13,281 nt of DNA from Tieghemiomyces parasiticus. Taxonomy: Eukaryota > Kickxellomycota > Dimargaritomycetes > Dimargaritales > Dimargaritaceae. The stretch is taken from NCBI GenBank assembly GCA_027575765.1, contig JANBPT010001156.1, forward strand, positions 1-13,281. Reading direction: 5' to 3'. The notes below the pieces were generated by a model. The model was given only the letters and a program-made list of their open reading frames with translations. It had not been told where the DNA came from and searched no databases. Of this stretch, positions 1 to 9,229 are shown piece by piece; position 1 is the first letter of the stretch; each line of letters begins with the position of its first letter. Position numbers and translations under genes: made by a program.

Positions 1-9
1 TTCCATCGC

Positions 10-1119
10 ATGGCCGAGCAAACGAGCTCTAGTCCGAATGGCAGCCCGTCAACTAGCCGTGTACTGCGGAACCAAGCAGCCGCCTCACCTTCCTCTAAAC
101 GACGCTCCACCACCGTGGCTGACAAGGCGACCCCACCGGCCCGAACTTGTAAAACTCGGGCCACAGCGTCCGCCGGCCCCTCCTTAATGACGACGACGAC
201 CTCGACCGCATTCACTCTACGCCACCCGCTCCATGTTCAAATTGATGCATCCACGCTGGACCAGCTTCCCAACATCACCTGTGTGGTGTGTCTCGGTGCG
301 CCCGATCCTGCCGCCACAGTGGCCTGTGGTCACGTGTTTTGCGAGCCGTGTGTCCTCCAGTTATTTCAGGCGTCCAACCCACCCCACCACTGTCCCACGT
401 GCCGCCAACGGTTTAACCGCCGGCAGGTGCGAATACTACAGTTTCCGGTGGCCCAGGTGACCATGATGACGGCGGCGGCCCATGGTGACGCCAAGGTTGG
501 GGTAGCCAACCCCCTGGCCAGAGGCAATGCTGGTGCTAATAGCGTTGGCAAGAAGGATGTGCCGAAAGAGGGTGATGGTAGTGAGGACAATACCGCCGAG
601 TCGTCGTCGCACCGGAAACGCCGGCGAGGTCTGTCGACGACCCAGACCACTGTGGTCTCTACCACTACCGGTACCGGTACCACCCCTCTCCGTTCAAGCC
701 GCTCGATCGCCACGGCCCATCCCGACGGGGGCCCCAACCGCCAGACTGTCATTGATTTAGACAGTCCCCAAAGACCAACGGTACCTAGTAGCCCTTCTCA
801 GAGTGAGCTTAGTATCGACCGGCTCACTCGGTCCAGTAGTTCCAGGACGTGGGCTGATCTGACCGCCCACCGTCCCTTGACTACCGCCGCAACCGCCTCG
901 CCGTTATTGTCAGTACCCTCCTCCTCCTCCTCCTCTCACCACCAACCACCACTTATACCTCAAGTCGTTTCTACAACTGCCCCTCCGACACCCGCGATCG
1001 TCCACCCCTTGGAAACTTCCTCTCCACTATCGTCACTGCCTACTTCGTCGCCTGATTCATCACCGGGGCTGCCACCGGCTCGGTTTCTCATTGAGCGTCC
1101 TGACACAAGCCAGTTGTAG
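10..1119 (+). CDS. RING-finger E3 ubiquitin ligase-like protein with a SUMO-interacting-type motif
   Basis: Predicted 369-residue protein with one C3HC4 RING near residues 91-131. The zinc ligands visible are C91, C94, C106, H108, C111, C114, C128 and C131, with the spacing usual for E2-binding RINGs; V93, the Pro in CPTC and R132 (the linchpin position) fit an active ubiquitin ligase. The N-terminal 70 residues are Ser/Thr/Ala-rich and basic. After the RING come a basic patch RKRRR (202-206, a possible nuclear signal), then VIDLDSP (247-253), which matches a SUMO-interacting motif followed by acid and a Ser-Pro site. The tail to residue 369 is disordered, with many SP/TP sites and a run of six Ser. 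The RING is central; in RNF4 and Slx8 it is C-terminal. Inference: a nuclear, possibly SUMO-targeted ligase. The frame is open to the window edge, so the start could lie further upstream. No intron is needed. RING assignment is firm; the SUMO link is a hypothesis. Confidence 0.88.
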   Translation: MAEQTSSSPNGSPSTSRVLRNQAAASPSSKRRSTTVADKATPPARTCKTRATASAGPSLMTTTTSTAFTLRHPLHVQIDASTLDQLPNITCVVCLGAPDPAATVACGHVFCEPCVLQLFQASNPPHHCPTCRQRFNRRQVRILQFPVAQVTMMTAAAHGDAKVGVANPLARGNAGANSVGKKDVPKEGDGSEDNTAESSSHRKRRRGLSTTQTTVVSTTTGTGTTPLRSSRSIATAHPDGGPNRQTVIDLDSPQRPTVPSSPSQSELSIDRLTRSSSSRTWADLTAHRPLTTAATASPLLSVPSSSSSSHHQPPLIPQVVSTTAPPTPAIVHPLETSSPLSSLPTSSPDSSPGLPPARFLIERPDTSQL

Positions 1120-1305
1120 GAGGGAAGGGGGGGGGGTCAAGGGTGAGCGGGAGATAGGCTCTCTATGCTCTACCTGTGCTCATATATATGTGTGTTTCTG
1201 CGGGAGACCTCGGTACTTTCTCCGTATGCTTGTATAGAATATATATGACATTCCACACTCTCTTCCCTCACAGGTTGGTGTATCTATTAATGATTGGCAG
1301 ATAAG

Positions 1306-1314
1306 TATATAAAG
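1306..1314 (+). promoter_or_regulatory. TATA-box match
   Basis: TATATAAAG on the plus strand, 14 bases before an ATG at 1328 that opens a 75-codon frame with no recognisable product. Such matches arise by chance every several kb, so this is only suggestive. It would matter if a plus-strand transcript covers 1340-2150. Confidence 0.15.
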
Positions 1315-1851
1315 ATACTCTCCGAGGATGTGTATACTCAATATATTAATATGTAGCAGTTTCTTCCCAGAGAGGTCCAAAGCGAATTCCTGTAATACAG
1401 CGGTCTTGGTAAAGAATACAGGTGGGCCCGAGAGAGGGGAGGGGGTGGATTATCAGGTTCAACCTCAAGGTACTGCATCTACGTTCCTCTCCAGGGACGT
1501 CAACCGGGTGCATCAGCCACCAAGTCTCCGCCCCCTCCCCCGTGAACATCAGTGATGTCGAAGTGCCAACCACCCCCCCCCCATGATCATCGGTCTTCGC
1601 AAGCTCAGCCTTTTGAGGTGGTCAAGGTAACTTCATGGGGGAGGGGAGCGGTAGTCTACTCTGCCACGTCGGTCGGCATGGGTTGAAAATACTATGCTCT
1701 TCTCTCCCTCTCTTTCACTCACTACTACGGGTCAACTACAAAGACATTGTTGATGAAGCAAGCAAGCAATTGTGCCCAAGTTCATCATCTTGGCGAAAAC
1801 TGGTGAGAGGTTTACCGTAACTCGGAACGTGGGGGAGGGGAAGGGGGATGA

Positions 1852-2154
1852 TTTGGCCGTACTAGGAGACGACTTTTCAGCTTGCCGTCGCCACCGCCTT
1901 CTTCTCACGTGGCTGCCCGGTCCAGCAGGACCAGTGCTGATGGTACGGGCACCTCCAGGTCAACAGAAACATCATCGGATCAGACCTCTGTCACTCAATG
2001 CTGAATCGATGGCTCCTATGATAGGGAGAGAAGTGAAGCTCCTAGTCAGCAGCAACGGGTCCCTTTACGGGAACAATTCTGCCCAACTAACTCACATACA
2101 CCTTTCCTAGCGCTTGAAATCACTGAACCCCAGGAAAATGTTGGTCAACTGTAG
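1852..2154 (+). pseudogene. Ser/Thr/Gln-rich frame broken by one stop
   Basis: One plus-strand frame reads about 100 codons of low-complexity, disorder-like sequence (motifs such as SLPSPPPSSH, SSRTSADGTGTSRS, SEAPSQQQ and ALEITEPQE) with a single internal TGA at 2002-2004 and a terminal TAG at 2152-2154. Composition resembles the tail of the upstream RING protein, but I could not align the two convincingly. A further coding-like piece (PSPVNISDVEVPTTP) lies at about 1527-1575 in another frame and ends at the ten-C run, a likely indel site. It may be a decayed gene, exons of an unrecognised spliced gene, or chance. No start or complete intron chain could be built. Confidence 0.2.
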
Positions 2155-2370
2155 TTGTTTAATTAAAAAAGGTATTATGGTCAACCAATCCAGAGACGCT
2201 GCGTCATCGAGTTCTCGTCGATTGGTAGTGGTTAAAGGGCAACCGAAAGAAACCCCGAAGGGCGCTTGCTTAGGTATTCTCGGGAAGGAGAGGGCCGGGG
2301 TGAAGGGGCCTCAGGAAAAACTGCTTCACAACCAGTCACCGGAATGGGGAAGGGAGGTTGGGTAGGTTTA

Positions 2371-3000
2371 CTAGTCGAGGAGCGGGGCGACGTCCTTGGC
2401 CAGGGTGCAGGTAAGGCCCGTGAAATCCGGCTCGACCTGGACGTGCTTAACGACACCCTTCTCGAGGATCATCACGAACCGCTTCGAGCGCACGCTACCG
2501 AGGACGCCCGTGGCATCAAAGTCGAGGCCCATCGCCTTGACAAACTCGGCGCGGGGGTCGGCCAGGAACTCCATGGCGGGCTTACCGTCCACCTCGGCAG
2601 TATTGGCCAGCTGATCTTTGGCCCACGCGTCCATTACGAACGCATCATTGACCGACACGCAGGCGATGGCATCGACGCCCTTCTCCTTGTGTAGCCGGGC
2701 CGAGGCCTCGAGGTAGCTCGGCACGTGGCTCTTGGAGCAGCCCGGGGTGAAGGCGCCCGGAACGCCAATGAGGACGGCCTTGTTGAACTGGCGGAAGTAG
2801 TCCAGGGCATCGACCGTGTTGGCCGGGCTGCCTTCGTGCTGAAGCGTCACGTTGGGGAGGGTAGAGCCGGTCTGGATCATGTTGGAGCTGAAGAAGGCTG
2901 AATGATGGAGCCCAGCGGCCCAGATGCGAGTGGCAGGGGTAGTAGGGCGAAAAGCGGAGGCGATACGAACGCCGGAGAGCATGGAGGTACGGAACGGCAT
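2371..3000 (-). CDS. PRDX5: Atypical 2-Cys peroxiredoxin, PRDX5 type, probably mitochondrial
   Basis: Encodes 209 residues in one exon. The thioredoxin-fold peroxidase reduces hydrogen peroxide and alkyl hydroperoxides, in the family with thioredoxin as reductant. The peroxidatic site is P81-GAFTPG-C88, with T85 and C88; the catalytic Arg is R174 in RSKRF; VNDAFV (117-122) is a family signature. C198 in GLTCTL matches the resolving Cys of human PRDX5, and C114 matches its third Cys. Residues 1-40 hold Arg at 4, 12, 18 and 25, many Ser/Ala and no acidic residue, as in a mitochondrial presequence. A second in-frame ATG at 2880 (M41) would give a 169-residue leaderless form, the usual mature length. 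There is no SKL-like peroxisomal tail (ends LLD). The frame stays open upstream to 3390, but that part is Ser/Pro-rich and unlike the family, so 3000 was chosen. Confidence 0.95.
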   Translation of the reverse strand: MPFRTSMLSGVRIASAFRPTTPATRIWAAGLHHSAFFSSNMIQTGSTLPNVTLQHEGSPANTVDALDYFRQFNKAVLIGVPGAFTPGCSKSHVPSYLEASARLHKEKGVDAIACVSVNDAFVMDAWAKDQLANTAEVDGKPAMEFLADPRAEFVKAMGLDFDATGVLGSVRSKRFVMILEKGVVKHVQVEPDFTGLTCTLAKDVAPLLD

Positions 3001-3024
3001 GTCGGCAAAGTATACAAGAGCAAT

Positions 3025-3057
3025 GGGGAAGAAGGGGGAGCAGGAGGGGAGTGGGGG
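3025..3057 (+). other. G-quadruplex motif in the peroxiredoxin leader (template strand)
   Basis: Four G runs (3025-3028, 3034-3038, 3046-3049, 3053-3057) separated by loops of 5, 7 and 3 bases meet the G3+N1-7 pattern. The motif starts 25 bases before the peroxiredoxin ATG and lies on the strand read by the polymerase, so the mRNA carries the C/U-rich complement. Confidence 0.5.
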
Positions 3058-3349
3058 AATCAATGGGTTAGGTCGGAAGGACCGCGGGGAGTTTGGGTAA
3101 CAGTGTCCAGGTGCCGTTACGGCGGCGGAGGTGGTGACGGAGGGGGCATGGAAGACCTCTGAGCCTGCAGCGTCACCCAGTAGGCAGCAGAAGAGGTTTA
3201 GACTACTGTGTGTGTTTGTGTGAGCCATACGGGTCGGACGTACGGGCTTAGAGTTCCACTCGCCCTCGCTCACCGACCCTTCATACCTCACGAACGGGCT
3301 GCGTGGATTGCTGTGTCCGGAATAACAGCTTTGGCGCTTACCTAGCGAT

Positions 3350-3364
3350 GGGAGGGAGGGAGGG
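3350..3364 (+). other. Compact G-quadruplex motif GGGAGGGAGGGAGGG
   Basis: Four GGG runs with single-base A loops, the most stable arrangement class of the motif. It lies 350 bases upstream of the peroxiredoxin start on the template strand, inside the likely promoter region. Confidence 0.6.
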
Positions 3365-3615
3365 AAAGATAAGTGACGGGCAGTAGACACCTAACGGTAG
3401 GGATCAGAAGAAGGCTACAAGGAGGAATGACTGGTGAGTTGAATAGCAAGTCAAGGCGGCCGGCGGAAGCCCAGGTTTATAAAGATCAAGCAGGGGGTGA
3501 TCCGTGGGGATTTCGTGAGCGGGAGAAGGGCGGCAGTGACGGTCCTTATGGTTAGGTCATTCACCACTCCCCCCCACGCTCACCTCCCCCAGGTCCCAGT
3601 CGACCCAATGGCTCA

Positions 3616-3651
3616 TTACGTATGCCTGAGCTTGCCAGCCGTGATGACTAA
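3616..3651. promoter_or_regulatory. Pair of AP-1/Yap1-like sites upstream of the peroxiredoxin
   Basis: TTACGTAT (3616-3623, one base off TTACGTAA) and TGACTAA (3645-3651) resemble sites bound by fungal Yap1/Pap1-type bZIP factors, which activate peroxiredoxin and thioredoxin genes. They lie 615-650 bases before the start codon, far for a fungal promoter, and short sites like these arise by chance. Confidence 0.22.
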
Positions 3652-3658
3652 GCGTGCG

Positions 3659-3669
3659 CCCCCCCCCCC
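3659..3669. repeat. Poly(C) tract, 11 bases
   Basis: Uninterrupted run of eleven C on the plus strand in the spacer upstream of the peroxiredoxin; one of seven G/C homopolymer runs of nine or more in this window. Confidence 0.9.
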
Positions 3670-4799
3670 TTCGCCTCCATTGCTCTTGGCGACTGTACAC
3701 CGGTGAAGAGCCTCCGGGGAACCGACATCTCCAGACCTACATGGCAGTGCCTAGTCCTGGGAACGATTTTAGGAAGATCAGGGTGCGGGAGATAGGGAGG
3801 GAGTGACAGGGGGGGGGCGGGTTGCCATGAGTGAGGGACGCGACACGGTTGATTGACATTACGATGGGCCGGCCCTGGGCCAGTTTCTCTTGTAAGCTCT
3901 TTTTTATGGTCTCCCATGCTCGATGCTGGTGAGTTGGTAGTCTCGGCGTGGCCGCATGCTGGCAGTGCGAGGTGACGTGGGTTACACCAACTGTCCGTCA
4001 TCGCCAGCCCTGCTAGACCCAATTCAAGGATGAGCTGCTGATTGGAACAGTCACAGTCAGTGCCTCCTACTGATGTACATTGAACACAGGTAGGCGAATA
4101 TACGGGTATGAGGCGTAACGCCCACCCTCATGCAAGTCTCCGCCTGCTCTGCGCCAAATAATAATAATCATATGGCATGGTGCTTTGGCTCTGGCGGCTG
4201 CCCTACGCAATTGGTGCCATTACAGGCCACCTTTGCCTAACAGCCTAGAGATCGACCAGGGCCATCTGCTTCAATTACATCTCGCTTTGGTTCGTCAGGT
4301 CCAGTGACCACACCAGGTCACATAGCAACAGAGTTAGGAAAAGATTGAATATATTAAGCGGATCAAAACGGATAAGATAGAAAGAGAGTAGGAAAGGTAA
4401 GCGAAGGCGAATGGGTAAAATGAATGGTGTGGTTGGGGCGGGCGTTAAAAAAGGAAAAGAAGTGTCGACAGGCATGAGTGCTACAACGGAGTAGTGGTGG
4501 TGGTGGTAAAACTAAAAAGATGGCGGTCACGACAGCAATAGGGGACACAAAGGAGCGGAAAAGGGCCCACTGTCGGGAAACGGTGGCGCACGACGAGGTG
4601 GGATGTATCCCAGGCAGATCAAGTTACTATTGATGGACCAATACTCGGATGAAGAGCCCCGCGATTAATCCCTAGCATTCGCGTCGGTCTCGGGGCACCG
4701 GTGCGAAAATAGAATAGAACAGCGACATCCCTCACGGGTGTTGCATAGAGGAAAAAAAGGAGAAAAAAACATATATCCTTGAGCGCGACGGGAATCCCG

Positions 4800-6243
<1,444 letters not shown>

Positions 6244-6251
6244 GTTGTCGA

Positions 6252-6265
6252 TTAGGGTTAGGGTT
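6252..6265 (+). promoter_or_regulatory. Telomere-like motif in the Ras leader
   Basis: TTAGGGTTAGGGTT on the plus strand, read as AACCCTAACCCTAA in the Ras leader, ending nine bases before the ATG. TTAGGG repeats are the telomere unit of most fungi and are bound in some promoters by Tbf1/Teb1-type Myb proteins. Two units could also be chance or a scar of break repair. Confidence 0.45.
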
Positions 6266-6625
6266 CGAAAGTCAGGGGCCAAAGTCTACGGCGCGCAGAT
6301 GAGGAGTGCGCAACCTTAAAAAAAGGTTAAAAAACTACTTGAACGAAATATAAAAGTTTGGCTAACACAACGACGGGGCGTAAGTGAGAGCTGGTTCCCG
6401 AGGGGTGAAGGGCGTCAGTCGGTTGGCTGGCCAGCTGGTCGGGAGATGAGAGCGTGAGACGGGGGGTGGTAGGAGGAGGGACAAGGTAGTGGAAAAAGGA
6501 GGAGGTAAGGGAGGGGGAGGTGAGTGTAAGGCGTGGGTAGACCGACGGGCCAAGAGGAAAAGGCGCTGGACTGAGTTTAAGGGGAACCAGACACTCAACC
6601 GGCGACAGTCAAAAGCGGGGCACAG

Positions 6626-6703
6626 AAAGTAAAGCTGGTTGGTCCGAACGGAAATGTCAAAAGTAAAGCTGGTTGGTCTGAACAGCGATGTCAAAAGTAA
6701 AAC
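6626..6703. repeat. 34-bp tandem repeat, 2.3 copies
   Basis: Two adjacent 34-base units (6626-6659 and 6660-6693) differ at four positions, followed by the first ten or so bases of a third. Each unit begins AAAGTAAAGCTGGTTGGTC and ends ATGTCA. It lies 380-450 bases upstream of the Ras start codon. No function is apparent; a duplicated regulatory segment or simple minisatellite is possible. Confidence 0.85.
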
Positions 6704-6974
6704 GAATGAGGAAAGGGGTGAACGGTCGATGAGAGCAAGGGTGCAGAGCAAAAGGAACGCGCCGGTTCAGATGACGGGATGAGCATACACGAACGACAGG
6801 TCGGTTGAGGCGGGTAAGCGTGTCGGAAGCGTCTATCCAATAAAAAATTAAAGTGCCAGGTTGCAGCGACAGCCGTAGATGAAGGGGCAGCGTTAGATAT
6901 GTGGATAAAAGGTCAAGGAGGGAGGGGCAAAGTCCTCCTAAAAAAGCGCTGCTTCTAGGCTGACTGCCGTGGCT

Positions 6975-6985
6975 GGGGGGGGGGG
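6975..6985. repeat. Poly(G) tract, 11 bases
   Basis: Uninterrupted run of eleven G on the plus strand in the Ras upstream spacer. Confidence 0.9.
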
Positions 6986-7500
6986 CTGCGAAGCAAGAGA
7001 ACACTGGGAAACCCATAGGGCCGCGGAGCGTCAAGGCAGAGTTGCATGTATGCTGTACGCTAGGGTCTTCTTCCCTGGTGGAAGCCCAACGTATGGAACG
7101 GGGAAGCGGTGGTAGGCTGGGGACTTTGGAGCGGAAATGTCCGTGGGTGTGGCTGTGTGTGAGGGCGGACGTGGCAGGACGCGGTGCGGGCTCAGCAGGC
7201 TGTATGCGCTAACGGCCTCGACCTCCCCTTTCCTAAATGCGAATCACCGTCTTAAAAGAGGCCAGTCTAGTAACGAAGGTGGTAGTTGGCTCCAACAGCA
7301 TAGGGCAGGACTCCCAGGTCGGGCTGAGAGGTGTGTACCATCTCCTCAGGCATACTATAAATACCCCTACGAGACCGCGTTGTTTTGGTATTCAGCCAAT
7401 TCCATAATAATAACTCATCAGCGGTGACCGGGGGTGGGTAGGACGGTGGAGCACCACCCTAGGGAATACACGCTCCCCCACAGGCATGCATGTGGCAGGA

Positions 7501-8028
7501 GATTACACCCTGGCTCGTGCTTGTATCCACCGTTCCGCTTCTGCCTTTACGGTCCAGACTTTGCCTCGAACGCTCCCCCTAAGCATGAAACACGCCAGCT
7601 GGTCATCGAAAGCCAGTGGCCCTGGGTATTGGGCCCCGTTTTGTAAAATACGTATACCCTGAAACGTCGGATTAGGCGAGTCCCAACCTGCACGGGTTGG
7701 AGAGGGCTCTTGTTCCATGTTTGGAAGCCAAAGCGTGATGAATCGAGTGTGCTTGTGGGAGTGAGCGGCTGTCAACTCCCTCCCCTCACCACCCCCGCAT
7801 CATCCCTTGTTAGAGTGGCGCTTCCACTTTGGGCCTGCGCCCTGGATGCTGGACGTAAACATTCAAGCCATGTGGATAGGGGTCCTCGTTAAAACAGCGA
7901 ACGGTGATACATTGCCGATAAGCGCCGACCGGGTCGGTGCTTCGACGAAAGCCCGCACAGTGCGTTGTAGAGGCGTTTGTGCAGCATAATGGCGCAATCA
8001 CAGGTGTCCTGGCAATAGGCGGGGCCAA
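7501..8028 (-). pseudogene. Coding-like frames on the minus strand, product unknown
   Basis: Two open frames follow each other in different registers. The first (8028 to 7810) ends in a stretch with motifs CITVRCFNEDPYPHGLNV and PGRRPKVEAPL; the second (7775 to 7503) contains GIRILQNGAQYPGPL and KVWTVKAEAERWIQARARV before TAA. Both have mixed, protein-like composition with no low-complexity bias. I found no intron with good signals that joins them, no proper ATG and no recognisable family. It could be a frameshifted relic, exons of an unknown gene, or chance. Confidence 0.18.
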
Positions 8029-8616
8029 TAAAAAGGGTGAAGGTGAATTTAATGGACACGGTAGTCGAGAGGAGCGTAACTTCCCTCCAGGATGAACATG
8101 TGCAGTGTGCCCGTCGGGTATTGCCTACCCTGCCCCAATCAGCACGGCGGAACGTGCGACCATCACCGCTCGGCATGTCCACTCCACGCCCGCGATTTTG
8201 CCCATGTCAGCTAGTCCGCGTAGGGGTGTATCAGCTCAGTCTAAGCCCATAATCCTTGGCCTCCGTAGCAGCACAAATCACGTCCCAGGGTCGGTAAGTC
8301 GGCTCCATAGGGCACTATCAGCCACCGAGCCTCCCCTATTTCCCCTTGAAAAGCAATGGTCTAACACACCCAAGCCGCGAAGCTACGTCTCACGAGAAAG
8401 GGGTGGAAAAGCTATCCACCCTGTGGGAAGCCAGTGAGAAGATTACAGCAAGGTCAGACGGCCACTTGAGGTCAATCGCTTCCGGGTTTGTCTAGGCGGT
8501 CATTGGATAGACCAGAGGCGAGCCGCAGGGATCGACAAGGTGGAGCGAAGAAGGGGGGGGGGTGTATGTGTACCGCATCTATATCCGGACGCATCAGTCA
8601 TAGAAAGTAGAAGGAA

Positions 8617-8635
8617 GGGCGAGGGGGGGCTAGGG
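8617..8635 (+). other. G-quadruplex motif
   Basis: GGGCGAGGGGGGGCTAGGG contains four possible GGG runs with loops of 3, 1 and 3 bases. It lies in the spacer, not near a recognised start codon. Confidence 0.4.
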
Positions 8636-8908
8636 AGGTCTTGGCGGGAAGTAATCCCAACTGGGTGGAACTTGCAAGCCCACTGCCATCGTCTGTACAC
8701 TTCGCACGTCCCACGTGGCTCGTACTGGCGATAAAGGAGCTACCAGCTAGTTGCGCATCAAGTCAGTTGGATCGAGTTCACAGCAGTGGCCAACTGAAAG
8801 TGATCGCCTCTGTTCATGCTAACGGTTACGGGTAAATGTATGGAATCTGGGCAATGAGGCAAGGTTATCTGACAGCGGCAGCACGCGCGGGAGGAAGGAA
8901 GACTATAG

Positions 8909-9175
8909 TTAGAGACGACGCAAACATTGTACGCCTGGGAGGCCGTGGCCTTAAAGCACAGGAGGCTGGCCAGATGTTTGTGTGCTGGGACTCTCATTTG
9001 CGATATCCTCTTCTCTATAGTCATTCTCCCGACTCTGGTACGAGGATGTACCATGATGATAAAGACCGCCTCGGACCCCGAGTTAGGCCAGATCATGAAC
9101 GTAGATGCAAATACTCTGATACAGCTGCCGAAATTTCACGGACCACCTAGTCCTGCGGCTAAGTTACTTCCATGA
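8909..9175 (+). pseudogene. Open frame with one hydrophobic segment, product unknown
   Basis: Open from 8909 to the TGA at 9173-9175 (88 codons) and preceded by ATAG, which could be a splice acceptor. It contains a hydrophobic stretch (CAGTLICDILFSIVILPTL) that could span a membrane, then a polar part with NVDANTLIQLPKFHGPP. There is no ATG start. A neighbouring frame (8641-8831) ends at GTAAAT, but splicing the two does not keep the frame. Homology is not recognised. Confidence 0.15.
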
Positions 9176-9229
9176 ACTCTTTGCGGCCAAGGCCTCCAAA
9201 GCACATATTGGAAGGTCTTTGCATATTAA

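Larger units (their letters stand above)
1120..2370. other. Spacer between convergent genes
   Basis: About 1.25 kb between the RING stop codon and the peroxiredoxin stop codon, which face each other. It opens with a ten-G run (1127-1136), followed by an AT-rich stretch with TATATATGTGTG-like sequence (about 1180-1350) that probably serves 3'-end formation of the RING transcript. A ten-C run lies at 1573-1582. Short open frames occur on both strands, none with a recognisable domain; the most coding-like one is listed separately. Confidence 0.6.
3001..4799. other. Spacer: peroxiredoxin upstream region and Ras downstream region
   Basis: About 1.8 kb between two minus-strand genes, without a convincing gene on either strand. 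In the peroxiredoxin sense strand the first 60 bases are strongly C/T-rich, as in many fungal leaders. A TTTATAAA palindrome at 3476-3483 could be a distal TATA element. Simple repeats include an AAT run near 4157-4168 and five GTG/TGG units at about 4494-4507. The Ras end contains A-rich runs and TATATG-like sequence at 4750-4780 that may direct polyadenylation of the Ras transcript. The longest open frame (minus, 3648-4022) has no recognisable domain. Confidence 0.6.

Noticed and set aside
366..752. 128-codon minus-strand frame across the RING gene
   Set aside because: It is the complement of a confirmed coding region with strong codon bias and has no recognisable domain.
3001..3390. In-frame N-terminal extension of the peroxiredoxin by 130 codons
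   Set aside because: The added part is Ser/Pro-rich, includes the C/T-rich leader and has no counterpart in the family; the ATG at 3000 is followed by a proper presequence.
3648..4022. 124-codon minus-strand frame
   Set aside because: Pro/His-rich, crosses poly(C) and poly(G) tracts, and has no motif of any known family.
6263..6270. GGTTCGAA as a tRNA B box
   Set aside because: No matching A box, acceptor stem or cloverleaf could be drawn around it; it is part of the telomere-like motif in the Ras leader.
6362..7034. Two overlapping Ser/Pro/Leu-rich minus-strand frames
   Set aside because: They read the purine-rich tract and the 34-bp repeat in the Ras upstream region; the shared TNQLYF motif only reflects the DNA repeat.
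7356..7363. TATAAATA as promoter of a plus-strand gene
   Set aside because: Matches of this quality are expected a few times by chance in 13 kb, and no start codon with a supportable frame follows.
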